Shown in pieces: positions 24,701 to 38,958 of a stretch of 64,000 bases of DNA. This DNA comes from Ligula intestinalis (taxonomy: Eukaryota > Platyhelminthes > Cestoda > Diphyllobothriidea > Diphyllobothriidae): NCBI GenBank assembly GCA_036362985.1, contig JAYGXS010000001.1, forward strand, positions 53,502,185-53,566,184. The letters are read 5' to 3'. Below the pieces are notes generated by a model, which worked only from the letters and a program-made list of their open reading frames with translations, had not been told where the DNA came from and made no database searches. The translations under genes and the position numbers were made by a program. Numbering within the stretch: position 1 is the first letter of the stretch; each line of letters begins with the position of its first letter.

Positions 24701-27700
24701 TTGATTTAGACTGCTTACGCACAAATTGTATCCACACTCCAGCTGGCCACAAGCCTTGCTCTAACAGTACTTCTTTATAACCAAATGTTTTTTTCTTCTG
24801 TGTCTGTGGCAACAGTGGTGAAACACCTGAAAAGATTAGAATTTAAAAAGCTGCTGGGCAAGCTGGTGTCATACTATTTCTCCCAAAGTCTTGATGTTTT
24901 CACCTAGTCTCTGCCTTGACACATCTTATCAACTTGTCCTTCATGGGGTCCAAGATTCCCTACGATTACCGTTCAGTAAGAATAACTCCCATCTACAAAA
25001 AAACCTCTAATTTTGGTCTCAAATCATTCTATCCGATTGTTGGCTCTTCTGCACTAGTGCAACTTGCGGAACAAATTGCTTTAGGCATAATGACCCCATA
25101 CTCCTCCAATTTTTCCGACTCCCTGAAATGTGTATATAAGACCAGGCATAGTATCCTAGACGCTGCTGCTTATGTGATTCTGCACATCAAACTTATTCCG
25201 GGACGGCAACGCTTCAATTAAAAGTCATTTATCGAAACAACGGCTCACCTTTTTTGACTCAACTAGGCCCGGGTCTATCTTTCGCCCCGAGGACATGAAC
25301 ATTTGTGGAATTTACGACGGTTTTGCCAAAATTTGATGACTCAGTCTCTTGTTTCCGGGTTGGATTCTACAGCAGATCTCACACCCACGGATGCGCGAAT
25401 GAGTCATTCGGGAGAAACAGTAAATACTGCTGCTCATGAAATTTCATAATTTGATCCCTTTTATAATAACTCTGGCCAGACGAGGCAAAACTAGAGTCTC
25501 AGCACTATGTGCACAAATTATGCATGTGGAAGGTGATCTGATCTCGACGATTACTTCTCACATCGTTGACAGACATCATGAACTCTCTTGTTCTGGTACA
25601 ACGATATTTAAGCGAATATTTTGTACATGTTTCGAGACCTGGGGCCCCAAAATAGGCCCGCTATGTTCCACTCCATCTGTTAGTCAGTCATTTAGAGCCC
25701 ATATCTTGGAAGACGACACCAGTCGGTACTTGCCTGAAGAAACCTGTAATTTCCTTTACTTTTCGAGTGCTTTGCTGGGCATCCATTTACTTATTTTAAG
25801 AGGATGGCTGTCAGACTATCCACGTCCCAACTACTCTTCTTCGACTTCTTAAAATAGCTTTCTAGGTTGGCTAACCACATCTGAAACCGTATGTCTTTTA
25901 CCAGTTAATTGAAGATAATTAATAAAAGTTTTGAAGACTGTATAAACAGCAAAATTTAATGGATCCATCAATTTCCAGATTGCTCTTCAGTTGCTACCTC
26001 TCATTGCATAATGTGAATGAACATCAGAGAAAATAAACAATTGAATTCATACAGAAAAATTTGATACAAAACGGCAAGGTCACTGTAAATGGCCAAGAGG
26101 CAATCGATAAAGCTGAAATTTAAATGCTGTAGACAGCAAAAACTGTTAAAAAACGTCTAGGCAAAAAAGAAAGAAAATTGGCGAGGAAAATGTTTAAACA
26201 AGGAGCCAGTGTTACCAAGGTAGATTTTGGTTTTGTATTGGGATATAAAAAAACGTATCACCACCTGTGGACAATCTACCTTAGTTCGTTCAACTGACGC
26301 ACGAGCGTCTCTCGCTCCAGAGCGATTCCTTCACTCAATTCCATTGCAGCTCGTGCTCTAGATCGGCGTTCGTCTCGAGCTTTCTTACTGAGCACCTCAA
26401 TGTACTCTTGGCAATCCTTTAGGTTAAGCTCAGTCTCCTCGAGCCGGCGTTCAAGAATGATGCGTTCATGATCCAGATCATCTTTCTTCTGTGATGCCTC
26501 ACTGTAGGAGGTTTCAAGCTGCTCCAATTTGCTCTGCGTCTAGGTCCGGAAAGTACGTAGAAAAGGTATTGTTCAAATCAACAAGTTTAGAAATAAAGAT
26601 AATGCTATTTTTCCGTATTTTCCTGACCTGGTGGTAATAAGCTCCTGAGCATATGGCTTAGTAAGGCTTTATACGGTTCATAGTTCGATGCAAACAACTA
26701 AAACTAGCAGCTTCATATGCATGGACTCCTTGTGGAAGCTGTACAATGGCAAAGCTACCGGAGAATCACTTTAGGTAAATATATCCATTGTGCTTTGCAA
26801 AAAAACTGAAGCATTTTAAGAATTTTGCACACTAAAAAAATAAAAGAATTTCGACCCGTCTGTTTTATGCCACTTTGTACGTTTTTTAAAGTAATCGACA
26901 GTTTAGGATGTTGTTCTAATTCTGCCTACAACGAAATACGAAAAATCTCCAGAACGTAGATACAACGAGTAGACAATCGCACGTGGTCACTTTAAATTTT
27001 CCCGACACTTTTTAGCTCACTTCTCTGCCAACAGGGATCCACTGCCGCCAGCTTCTCAGTATAGCATCTCCCGTCTCCTATTTCCATAAATTTTAACGAA
27101 ATACGTTCACTGCCGAGTGAACGTCTTGACCATGGTTTCTCTCTCGTCTAGGCTAAAGACCATTGCGGACAGCTAAATCCACGAATTAATAGGTGAATTT
27201 AGCAACCTAACGAGAACTGGGAATCCATAATGTATATTTTGGCGGGCTCACTGTATTTCTAGCATAGTCCAGCTTAAAAGCCGTCAACGAGGTATTATAG
27301 GTTCCCCAAACTAGTACACTTTCTTAAAGCAACATGAAAAGAATTTGTATATATGAATACCAGACACGTCATTTATATACCGTTGATGCCCAACACACCT
27401 CGCTGTGTTTGACCAAAAGCTTGGATAATTGGCATGTTCTGTAAAATTGGACCAAAAAAACAAATATTTTGACCCACTAATAATTCGTAATAATTCAAAA
27501 AACAGTTAAATCGGGAGGAAGGAGAGCCCATTGCTGGGCCAAAAACTTCATTTTTCCTACATTTGGGATACGTATTCAAATCGATCGTCAGGTACAGCAT
27601 CAGATAAGAATAATATTTTGCGGGCAATTAAAGCTCTTGTTCCTGTGATCATCGTCCTTTCTCACCGACTACTCCCTGCAGCTCGCCGCTCTGTTTCTAT

Positions 27701-30700
27701 CGACAAACATCCATATGCCATTGGACTCTCTGATAAGACAGACCATTTTCTCTGCAGCTGAAACGGTTGGTAACGTCTAGTAAACACTTTTACTTTTTAA
27801 GGAGAAGTAGTCTTGCTGTATGATTATCTGCCTTTTCCCAGCATTTTGTAAAAGGGGAATGCCCAAGAGTAACATACTTTCAAAAAAAGGAAAATTGCCT
27901 GTGTCGGCCTAACTTCGGTTAATGGGATTCCACCGTATGCACAATCGCGTGGGCGTGACGTCCACCGACCTGGCATATCTGGCGAATTAAATTCAGGGGT
28001 TTTTCGTGTCGCCCTCCAAGCCCCACCCCGCCTGGCATTTCATTGTAAAGCCCCTCCCCCTTTTATTGACTTTTAATAGGCACATCGTCGGCCTGGCCCC
28101 CTGCTAGCACCCGTGGTTCGTACGCCAATCAGAACACGCGGCTGTCTGCCCCCCACACATTGCGGCAGCTCAAGCGCAGGCAGCTCAAGCGTACATATGT
28201 AAATGGGTTGCAATCGGTATCACGTGAAATTGAAAAAAACTGAGTGAATTGCGTGCCTAAGACAAATTCTGCCCAACACCAGAATCCCATCTTTTCATTT
28301 TGTACACATTTTTGTAAGAAGATTAAAATGCTCGCCCACCTCTTCCTGCTGCCGCAAAATTTCATTCAGAAGTTTGTCCTTTTCTTTGATCCTCCCCTCA
28401 AGACTGTCACGTATTTCCCTTTCTTTCTGTTTTTCCTGGAAAAGAAATGCACAACAGTATACAATTTGTGCCAGGCAAACCAAACCCATGGCATGAAGGG
28501 TCTTAGTAAGACTAAAAACAAACGCGATCAGAAATTACTCAAGAAGTTTACGCTAAAAAGGAGATCGTAATTTTCTTTATAGTGTTCCAGGCTCAGATTG
28601 GCGTTTTAAAATTTTTCACACAAGGCAAATCTACATATTTTACTGTCTTTGAACATGGTTACATTTGTCTTCCGCAATTATGCACCTAAAACTGCGTCTC
28701 AAACTGTGGTTTTTCAAAGATGTATTTACTATTGTAAGCATATATTATAGGCAGATTCTCGAAAAAAATTAGGGACCATAATAAGGACAAACACCAACCT
28801 GAAGGAGGAGCCTCTCACGTTCCTGTTTTATCTGAGTCTCCATTTCCTCGTACAGATGTCGTACCTCTTCCTCGTGTTCGTTTATTCGTCTAAATAATGC
28901 AGAATTTTGAATTAGTGGTTTTGTGAGAACATAAAATTTTAGGCTTATCTTTGGGAAAAATTTACTCAGACGATGAAAATAACAAGATATGATTATTCTA
29001 GGCCGTAAAATTTAGTGCCAGTTAAGAAATTGCGCTTGTTGTTGGGGCACCCACTTGACTTTCCAACAACCAGCATCGATGATTTATTTCATTATCATGT
29101 ATGTTTGTTTGCGCATGACTATGACTATGCTACCAGCACCTATGATTAAGGATTCCCGAGGGCATCCAAAACAACAGGAAAATAGAACTCTGGTTCCAGT
29201 GATCGCATCCTATTCTTCTAAACGTATGTTTGCCAATTTATCTTCTGACTTAGTGAACTAAAAATTGATTTACCGGGGTTCATTTGTCTTGGCAAATAAT
29301 AAGGCTGCTTAGGTTCTGGGCAATAAACTGGGTACCGTAAATGATGTGTGCGCTGATCTATTTTTACTGCAGTATAGGCAGGTAACTCCGTTCTAGGTAC
29401 CGATCTTGACGTTTTCTTTCCAATAAGTCTTAGAACTGAATGAATTATCCGTTTTCTGATTTAATAAAAAGATTATTCCAACGTCAAATGCGGTTTTCGT
29501 CATGGCCTCATCTTGGTTCATTGTTAATCTGCAAAACAATCTGAAAATTTTTTATTGATATACGAAAAGTACAAACACCATCAGACCCAGTCCGATATTT
29601 ACTAAATAGTTCTACTACATGATACTTCAGTACTGGAACAATTTTACGCCTTGGTAGTGTCAGGGGATATTGCCGTGCCCTCAATTTACAAAGACTCACT
29701 GCCATAATAACAGGAAATTTACCCACTAGGGCCAAAGGCAGTCGAACTATTAAGTGCGTTGTATAGCAAGAATTATCGTACTTTAGAATTTGGAGTTAAT
29801 AAATCTGCTATAAGCAGCTCATGTAACTGGCTTCGAGACTTCTGTAAAGTTACTTATTGTCGGTCAGATAACTGCACTTTTTACTGCAAATTGTAAATTT
29901 GGCCTTTTGGTGATTACAAAATCTAAAAATTATTTTATCAAGGAGTGGGGTCAAAATTTCACGTCACACGAGTAAGTTTAGGAAAAAAAACACTGAGGTA
30001 TGGAGAAGAAAAGCAGCTGGCCTATTTTGTGAAATGGTGACTAAAATTTTACATGTGTTTGCGATTATAAGGGGTTCCCTGGATGCGGTTTAAGTAGTAT
30101 CGCGCAGCCTTTTTCCGAGGTTACATCAGTATGCCGTCTTTTGAACGAACTTCCTTTCGGCCGCCTACAAAACACCGACTCTGTAAAAGAATAACTATTC
30201 AAGTATTGTGCACTTTTCTCATTAATTTTCAGTGCTCTTATAAATAAAAGAATATTTTTATGAAAGACATGTACAAAAATATTGCTTCCTGTATGCATTT
30301 GTTAGAAAATTACATCTACTCCAAATTAAATATTTGAATTATTTCTAACTTGACGAATAATTGTTAATTCTCCTTGTAATACTGATATCCTAAAGTAGAC
30401 GCTATAAAAACTTCATCGAAGGAAAGTTACACATTTCTCTATGTCATGAGGGAGGTGTCGCATAGTGCTCATAATAGTTGGCACTCAATGAGGATCATGT
30501 TCTATACTTAGTAGCGCTACTCATAAATGGACAGCTATAATGTCCTATGAATGGACATTTCATGGTCCTAAAAATATCTCCATTCAACACGTTTTATAAC
30601 AGAAATATGCTCTTTCTGCGATTCCAAAAGTTGAATGAGATGATATTCTTTACCATATGAGTGCAGGAAACAATATCTGTGAGCAAAACTTCTACAAAAT

Positions 30701-33700
30701 ATACCTTAATTTATAGAAGCGTTGAAAGCAAATGAGCAAATACATACTATTTAAGTAGACATTTTTACAGCATATGCTTTTTGTAAGCAGTAAGCACGCA
30801 AAAGCCGATATCCTGACGTGACTGAAATGTCTTGGGGTTAGGCTCTAAGATTCTTACTTTAACAATTCTAGTTGAGTAAATCTTTCTCAATGAAAACACG
30901 TTTTAAACTTTCGGTTAACGTTTCATGAGATAGGGAATCCACTGTGCTTTTATTTCACAAAGGTTAGACGTTCTTCTGAGAGGGAGTTATAAATGGCCCA
31001 TTAATCGCAGTGTCTAGACCGAGAAAAACCTGGTTAAACAATGTGTGTGGCCATTCTTGCGTGAGACGCACGTCAATGACATGACCACTGCGTTGTCCAC
31101 GCATGCACTGAATTGTACAGGCAGCCGCGATTGCAACTGCAGGTGCAACTCCGAGTCATGAGGGGAATGGCCGTCTTTGACATTTTCTGACATGATCGTA
31201 TCACGACGACGATCCCTATTTAAAACTTTCAGTTCTGCACGGCGAGCATTGAAGTATTACTAGGTCATGTGACTATCTTCTAACTGACGGTGTTTAGGCA
31301 GGATTGTCATGGTTAGATCAACGGAAACACCCACATAAGTACACGCCCACACAGAACTCATTTTCTGAAGTTGTTAGAGATCGAATTAACACAGAGTTCC
31401 AGTAAAGTGGTCGCCCACTGAATGCACATCACAACAGCTATTGGCCAACTAAGAGGAAAGTGTACGGAGAAGAAATGGGTGTATTTGTGCATAATTTGCA
31501 TTGTATGGAGACCGCAGGTAGGCTTTAATCCCTTTGATTGATCCATGAGAGCACAAAACGGCAGTCGGGGGAACCGAACACTTAAATTATAGCCATTCTG
31601 GTACCTGTGTTTAATCTGGGACTACACTAAATTGCGCTGAGCAACTCGGCTTCACGCCATTTAACATATCTGGTGCTGTGTTAAACCCAATAAGGGTTGC
31701 GGATGAGTTTTATAGAAAAATTGTCGCTCGTGCAGTATCACTTGTAGAAATAGGCTAGCTGTAAGTTCAGTTAGTGTGCCACATCACCTCTATGGTAACC
31801 TTAACATCGATTTTTTTATTGAACGGCAATTTATGAAGAAAGACGGGGTAGGACTGATGCGTTCAAATTTCCTCCTCTAGAAACTAGAACACACGCGGGA
31901 TCTCTTTCTCATGACCCCTCTCCCAGTCACATTGAAGTCATTAAATATAACTCCCAAGTCTGGCAGCCCCGAGTAACGTAGCCTCCTGCACGAGTTCCAG
32001 GCCATTCATGCGGCTTTCTTATTATGTCGATGAGCAGCAGTAGTGTTCAACATTTATCACTCTATGACTCTTCTATGCCTGAGGTTTCGCGGTTATATTC
32101 AAAAGCACCATATGAAGCAGAAGCAGGTAAGAGAATTGTATCACGAGGGTTCGCATGTTAATAGGATGCAGTTGTTATGAGGCCACAACGGCTGTATTCA
32201 TGGCCGATGGTATGATGATTGCTGGATTGTTCGCCTCCAATTCGTAAACTGCTGTATTTTCATCCCCAATAAGAAGATTCCTGCACCAAACTACTTCTGT
32301 TTCAGTAGCTTATTAATCAGTGTCAGGTTATGCTCTCAAACACAGGCATTGTAGGCCCCAGTCTTCGGAAGGCAACGTCGTGAATGCAATTCACTGAATT
32401 GTTTAACTTTTGTGGAATAGGTTTAAGTTGACTGTTAAAGTTGAGACCACGCGTTTTCACATACTTTTTCAGAGCTGCTTCCAGACCCTCGTATTCCATC
32501 TTCGAGTGCGTCAGCTCCTTGGCAAGTGAAGTTAGAAGTTTCTCGAATTCTCCCAGAAGTGCAGGGCTTTCGTTTCGTAGTTTCTTCCAAACTTCACGAA
32601 TGGACTCAATGCTAAACGAATAAAAATCATACAGTTTCTTTTAACTCTGTAATTTACCTAGGATTTCATGATATTATACAAATTTTGAACTCCTTTAATT
32701 TGCAGCCATTAAAGACACCAACTGTTACTTTGGATGTTTTGGTAATGAGAAATATTGTGGCCACTTTGTCAAATGGGATAAAAGATATACACCATCCCAT
32801 CCTCCCTTATGCTTCATCTAAAATATTCCACGAAGAGGATGTTATACACTCCTGTGAGCAGCTCAGGTTAATTCTGATCGTCTTTCCGGCTAAAGCGACG
32901 TCGTGAATCATAGTGAAGTTTGACAGTCGCCTGTGATGAAAACCACTGTTTATATCCCCGCGAAGTGAAGGGCTAGAAGAGGTATCCTGGACAAACACTG
33001 ATAAATTACAGAGTGTATAAACGGATAAAGCGGATGCATAAACGGGGTGAAAAACTGTGGTCAAAAAAATCAAAATAAGGGCTGGTCATCCCACTTCTGT
33101 TTTCCGAATGGCACTGCTAACTCTGTCAGTCTGGAGTGTTCGTTTGCTTTCGGATAACCTTAGAGCCATCGGCCTGAAGGGGGGGGGGGTAGCTCAGGTC
33201 GTCTGGGCATTGGCAGGATGGACACCCGGAGGCCGGGAATGAAACCTGCTTAGTTCAGAAAGGTCAATTAAGTTACACGAGTGCGGGTAGACCTACCACA
33301 GTGAACGTTTGGAGGGAGAGTTAGGTAATGCTGGTTGTATTTCCCATCAGGATCGACGTTATGCCACGACTGTTCTGTCTACAGAAGTTAATTTGCGATC
33401 GTCTTATAATTTCGTGTCTGAACCTCCAGGAACGAATTCATCACGACTATAAGGTCCTAACTACACAGGAACAAACCACGGCAAACAGAAAGGAAAATTT
33501 GACGGAAATCTCTACTTTTTCCTTACGACTGTATTGAAGGTAGTTAATTTGATTGTACTCAGCGATCTTACCGCCCACTGTCCTGTAATCGTTGTGGTGT
33601 ATGTGGGGGGAAACAGTGTGATAGACGCAGCGCAAGTCTGCCTCACTAGAAACTAATTCCTGCGCAAGTTGCCGCTGTTACACCTGTTCCGTGGAACAGG

Positions 33701-36700
33701 TGGAGGACGTTGTTGCTTTCGAATTTCGAACTTTTCTGTATGCACCTCATTGGCCCAACTAGCATCAGTCGACTGTGTTGCGCTTCAGAAAAACACGCAT
33801 AACCGATCTGCTCACCAGATTCCAGTGTATATGTCGAAGTAAACTCGTAAGCGGACTATGACCCAACGTCGCAGAAGTTGTTTTGGTCCTGTGGATTCTC
33901 AGAAAACCCTCCCCTGTTGCACCAGGCTGTTCCTCCAGCGACTGATTCCAGAAGCTATTTTACACACAGTCCTACGATAATGCAGTCAATAAAGCATCAA
34001 GCTGCAGCTTATTATTCCATGTTGTTGATTGTTAAATTTCTTTTGTTTTTTTAACTTTCCTGGAGACTTGTATGGTGTCTCCCAAATGTCAAGTTGGAGT
34101 GGAATTCACAAACTTGGCCAGACTGCAACGCAGTATTTTTACACCAGCCTTCCTCATTTTTGACAACAAGTTCCCATTATTTATTACTCGTCAATCATTA
34201 GCTCCACGTAAGACTGATGAAGTGGAACTCCGAAAAAGTCTGGTTCCCATATTCAGTCCGGCAATGAGAAAAGTTCAATGAACGCCATTCCCGACTGCAA
34301 CCGACAGGACACGAGCACTCAGGCGACCTGCCTTTGAAACTTGATTGTGACGTAACCGGATTAGGGCTATGGCTGGTCGACGACAGCAAAAAAACATTCT
34401 GGTGTCAACTGTCTTTTTCCGTAATTCTACGGTGTTTTCTGTCAAGGTCTATTTTTAGGGCTTTCATGTGGTGAATCGTGATAGCCTGTGAACAATGATG
34501 CAGAAATCCGGCTGTCCTGAGTGGTCCACGCACATGGTGCATCGGCTCCACGACGGGATAGTGTCACTGACAATGGAACAGCCTTCGAAGCATTCGTATT
34601 TACCAACGGAGTGAAGTAGGGCTGCGTATTGGCTCCCACTCTCTTCAGTCTCACGTTCTCTGTCATGTTGAGAGCCGCTTCAACATTCAGGTGCAAGGCA
34701 GAGCTCTTGCTTTCAGCCTGCTGTGAAACGCGCGGTAGATCCCGTTGGATAATACGGTTGAAATGCCATAGCAGAGAGCCTAGATAAGGGGAATGCTTCA
34801 TGTTCCTTGACCCGATTGTGAAAAACTCGACGGCCTCGGCAAGACGAAGGCTTGAGTATGGTCAATTGAGCTATTGAGACGCCATCGCAGCCGTGCATTT
34901 TATCACACTTGAGTCAATGTACCCGCCTTGCCTACTGCAACATATGGAATCCACCTATACTGATCCAGTAATCTGACTGCCCACGCAGGATTTCCTAAGC
35001 AATCAATCTAGCATCCACCAGAGACCTACCAGGAACACATTATTAATGCAGGGGTTGGCATATTTTAATTATTTATACAATTAACTATACCAAATTGGCA
35101 GATTTCGTACGTTACAGATTAATTGACCCAAATGTGAGTAAACTTATGGCTCCCGGTGGAGCCTCGTGGTTCACGTGGCTAGAGCGTTAGTTGAACTAAG
35201 CCCTCCCCTTGCTGACTTGGGTTCGAGTCTCTTTGAGGCCGCCGTGTTTTTATAAATGGGCCAAATGAGTTATTCAAATAGGCCAAACCCCTTTATTGCT
35301 GCCTCAATTTTAAGAATTCTATCTTATATGAAATGAGTTGGCGACACAGGAATAAACTTCCCATCCCTTCTGACAACGATAAATTCCAAGGGTACCTATT
35401 CCCTTGTCATAATTTTAACCGCAACCTTCGTCCATTAGGATATGGGAATAAGGACCTCTCTCAAAAAGGTGGTCTTGCCCTTAATTCATGGGAAATTAGG
35501 GTCCAGGTAAAGGTTTGTGTAAGGGAGATCTGACCTAACCGACGCATTCACACGCCAAACCGAACGATCTGCCTAAACCTTGTGCGCGTGTCGAAGTCAC
35601 GCCACTTCCCAACAAGATTGGAGCTTTACCTAGCCAGTTAGATGGGTAACAAGGCCAACCCACACTCAAGGATACTATCTGACTAGTTTAATGCTATTTT
35701 GACCTTGGACATCCCTGTACACCATTTTTCATTTCGATACTTTGTAAAAGGTGGCACTACATCCTCTTCTTTTTCCGTGCTGTTGATACCTGGTATGGGA
35801 GTAAGGTTAAGAAGAGTTGGTGAACGAATGACCAGCGAGGTATGTGAGCGAATCGATTATGACTGCCCCATTAACAACTAAGCATGGGTTCAAAGTTAAG
35901 TTTGAGTTAGGATTAGGAAACGGAAATACGTGCTCCCACGGCCTATTAACGACTCCCATATCTTTGCAAATTTTATGCACTAATTGCTTGATGACCGGTG
36001 TGCGGGCCGTGACCTCTTGAATTTTCATCACACGTGGTGGAATTGGACTTGATGATTTCTCGACCATCAACGGTTCTACCGACCTATGGACAGCGTTGGC
36101 CATGGCTCTGCTTCGGCCTCCGTATAAATAGTTAGTTTAGGTGGATGGCAAATTGGTTGCCTCAGAAATTTTCATCCCAAATACGTCAAGAAAGACAAAC
36201 TTCGAAAATATCCGAACATACTCATTCACAAGGCCTGATTCACCAAGCTGTTGAAAGGACTGTTTGAATGAATCCTCCCACTCAGAATCATCGCGACTGT
36301 CCGATCGTGAGGGCTCCTCCTCTCCCGAGTCAAGCGTGAGTGGCTTGCTTCCCAGATATGGACCTACATGGTACGTAGGACAAAGGCAGTTAAAGACCTA
36401 AAAAATGTACTCTTGTTTGTAAAATGCGTCTGTGGACAGCGATAAATGCATACAGAATGGTATAACATGGATAGAAAGCTGATTTTGCAGTGCTTATTTT
36501 GCTCACCTCGGGTGTGTCTGCCGGCGAGAAGTGAACTTCAGTCTAAGCAAATAACCCCTCTAAACACATTCGGAATACAAATCCTCGCCCTTCTATGCAC
36601 AGCTTCCGGTCCAAACAAATAAGTTAGTCAGTAAGTATTGCCGGCAAAGACAGTAGGGACTGAAATGGCCATTTCTGGCTTATTAGCCGTCATCAACCAG

Positions 36701-38818
36701 TCAAACCCAACCCCGAGTGGTGCATCACACGAGGCTCGAACTCGCGACCTTTTCGATCAGAGCCTGACGCTAAAACAGTCAGCTACGAGCCTGTTGTCTT
36801 GCCGGTTTAGGTCGGGGCATACTGACACTCGTTGATGAATGTTCGTTGACCGCTTACGAAACTCACTTGTCCCGCTCTGCCTTGAGAATCATTTTGCTGG
36901 CCCTGACAGCAGCCCTTACGCTAAGTAACCAGGGCCCAAGAAATGAGACCCAAGGCAGAGCGGGACAAATGAGTTCCGTTAGCGGTTAAGGAGTACTCAT
37001 CAACGAATGTCAAATTAATTAGTAAAAGGAAGATGGGATTGTGCTCACTGAAGCAGTAGGTTTAATCATCTGAGATTTTGAACTCGTGCGTCGAGCCATA
37101 AGAGTGTTGACAGGTGGGTGGCACCCGTGACTGGGTCGAGTTCGCGCAGCCTAGCTCACAGTTATCTCATGGCGTGCGTCCTTGGCCGGTGATGTGGAGG
37201 CATCACCTGGCTGCATGGGCGGCGCATGTGATTGCACAGGACAAGATAGATGTGTCTGTTGATTGAGTCGGTGTAAAGGGCCCACACCTGCAGCAGTTCC
37301 CAGTCTCTCTTGTTGGCGGTCGGCACCGGTATCTGCGTTCTCACGCAGACTAATAAACTAGAGATCTTGCCTGAATTTTATTTGCAACAAGAACCTGGGG
37401 TTCATATGTTTACCTTCAATCGTTAAAATAAATTTTGCTTGAAACATGAGAGACGTGACCTTGTCTGTCTTGAGAAAGACTTGAATTTCCGATTCCGTCT
37501 GCTTTGTTTTTGGGCTCAAGAGTTAAGATACATTTATCTAGCTGGCTATTGAAGCAGGAAAAAGAATTTCCCGTTCATAGATTACTGAACTTCTGCTAGA
37601 CACTGGCCATTCTGTTGACGCAAAAAATTTTTTCGAGTACTTGTTAGGGCATGAACAACTCGTACCTTACCCTACCTGGAGGCAGCCTACATATGGCGGT
37701 TCAATCCCAACCTATATGAGTAGCTAGAGCATGTAGCGAAAATAACTCTGCCGTGGTAACATTGGCTCCTTGTTTACACATTTCCCCTCCCAACTTCTTA
37801 CCTCAGACGTCTTGCCCCGTTTTTGCTGCCTATAGAGTTTGAACTTTCTTACTTATTGATAAGCCTCTTCGCCATTTCTTATGGCCTTGTTGTTTGTATC
37901 GATTTTTCTGTATGAATTCAATTTGTTTTTCTCTTACGTGATTCACGCTATGCAATGAGAAGCAGCAACTGCAGAGCTCTCTCTTAATGTCATGGATCCA
38001 ATAAATCTTGCTGTTTTTGCCATCTTTATCAGAATTGGTGGATTCCATACGTTGTAATAGGCAGGGCGGGTTAATTGATCCAAGTGTGATTGAACTGACA
38101 AGAGGAAGACTCGATCGCTGGGACGATATGTTTATTCGCCTGACGTTTCGACATCTGTCGCGGATTTATCATCTTAGTTCACAGTGGCGGCCACGTAGCT
38201 CAATTGGCTAGAGTGTTGGCTGTACTCGATCCTCCCCCTGTTGGCATGGTTCAACTCCCATCAAAGGCATTGATTTTTTCACAATTCGGTCAAATAAAAC
38301 TGTATATCTTACTTTATGTCTTGCCCTTAGCATTTTACACCCAAGGTCAGTCCGAAAACGTCTGATATGTAGGAGCAGTTAGGAATAACCGTCTTAGTCC
38401 ATTTGGTCCTGCATTCCAGCAAAGCCGAGAAAAACGCGCGCGCAGGCACCTATCGTAGGCTCTTTTCTGTTAGATATTTCTGTTCCTGCCGTTATTACGG
38501 CTCTGACAATCAGCAACGGTAGGCACTGTTGAGGATGTTACCCAGTTTCTATCTTCAATCCTAATCTTTGAAAATTACAGCGAGGGCCATTTGTGGCTTA
38601 TTTAATTAGGCTATTATAAGGCAAAATTGTGCATACTTTAAACCTGAACGAAGATCCGTCATCGGCTGAAGGTGAAGCGACACATAAGATTACTTATTGG
38701 TGGTGTCCACTTTTCCGGCTGGATCCACAGAGGTTCTGTTTTGTAAAGTAATAGTATTAGCAGTAATAAGATTTTTACTACTAGTCGTGTTAGTAATCGC
38801 AATAGAGTAGTAGTACTG

Positions 38819-38881
<63 letters not shown>

Positions 38882-38912
38882 ATAGTATTAGTAGTAGTAG
38901 TAGTAATAGTAT

Positions 38913-38958
<46 letters not shown>

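Larger units (their letters stand above)
24021..26279 (-). other. Intron 6 of the Rab gene
   Basis: About 2.3 kb. Contains a foldback element (24229-24442), SINE-1 (24461-24637) and a CR1-like RT fragment (24900-25230), all listed separately. Confidence 0.7.
32612..36200 (-). other. Intron 2 of the Rab gene
   Basis: About 3.6 kb. Contains SINE-2 and degenerate SINE-1 copies, an R-C fragment (33590-33740) and a G run near 33180. A 98-codon open frame on the gene's strand (36103-35807) has no recognisable domain. Confidence 0.65.

Noticed and set aside
25436..25852. 138-codon plus-strand frame after the RT fragment
   Set aside because: No RT motif continues in it and no other domain is recognised; probably chance or decayed element.
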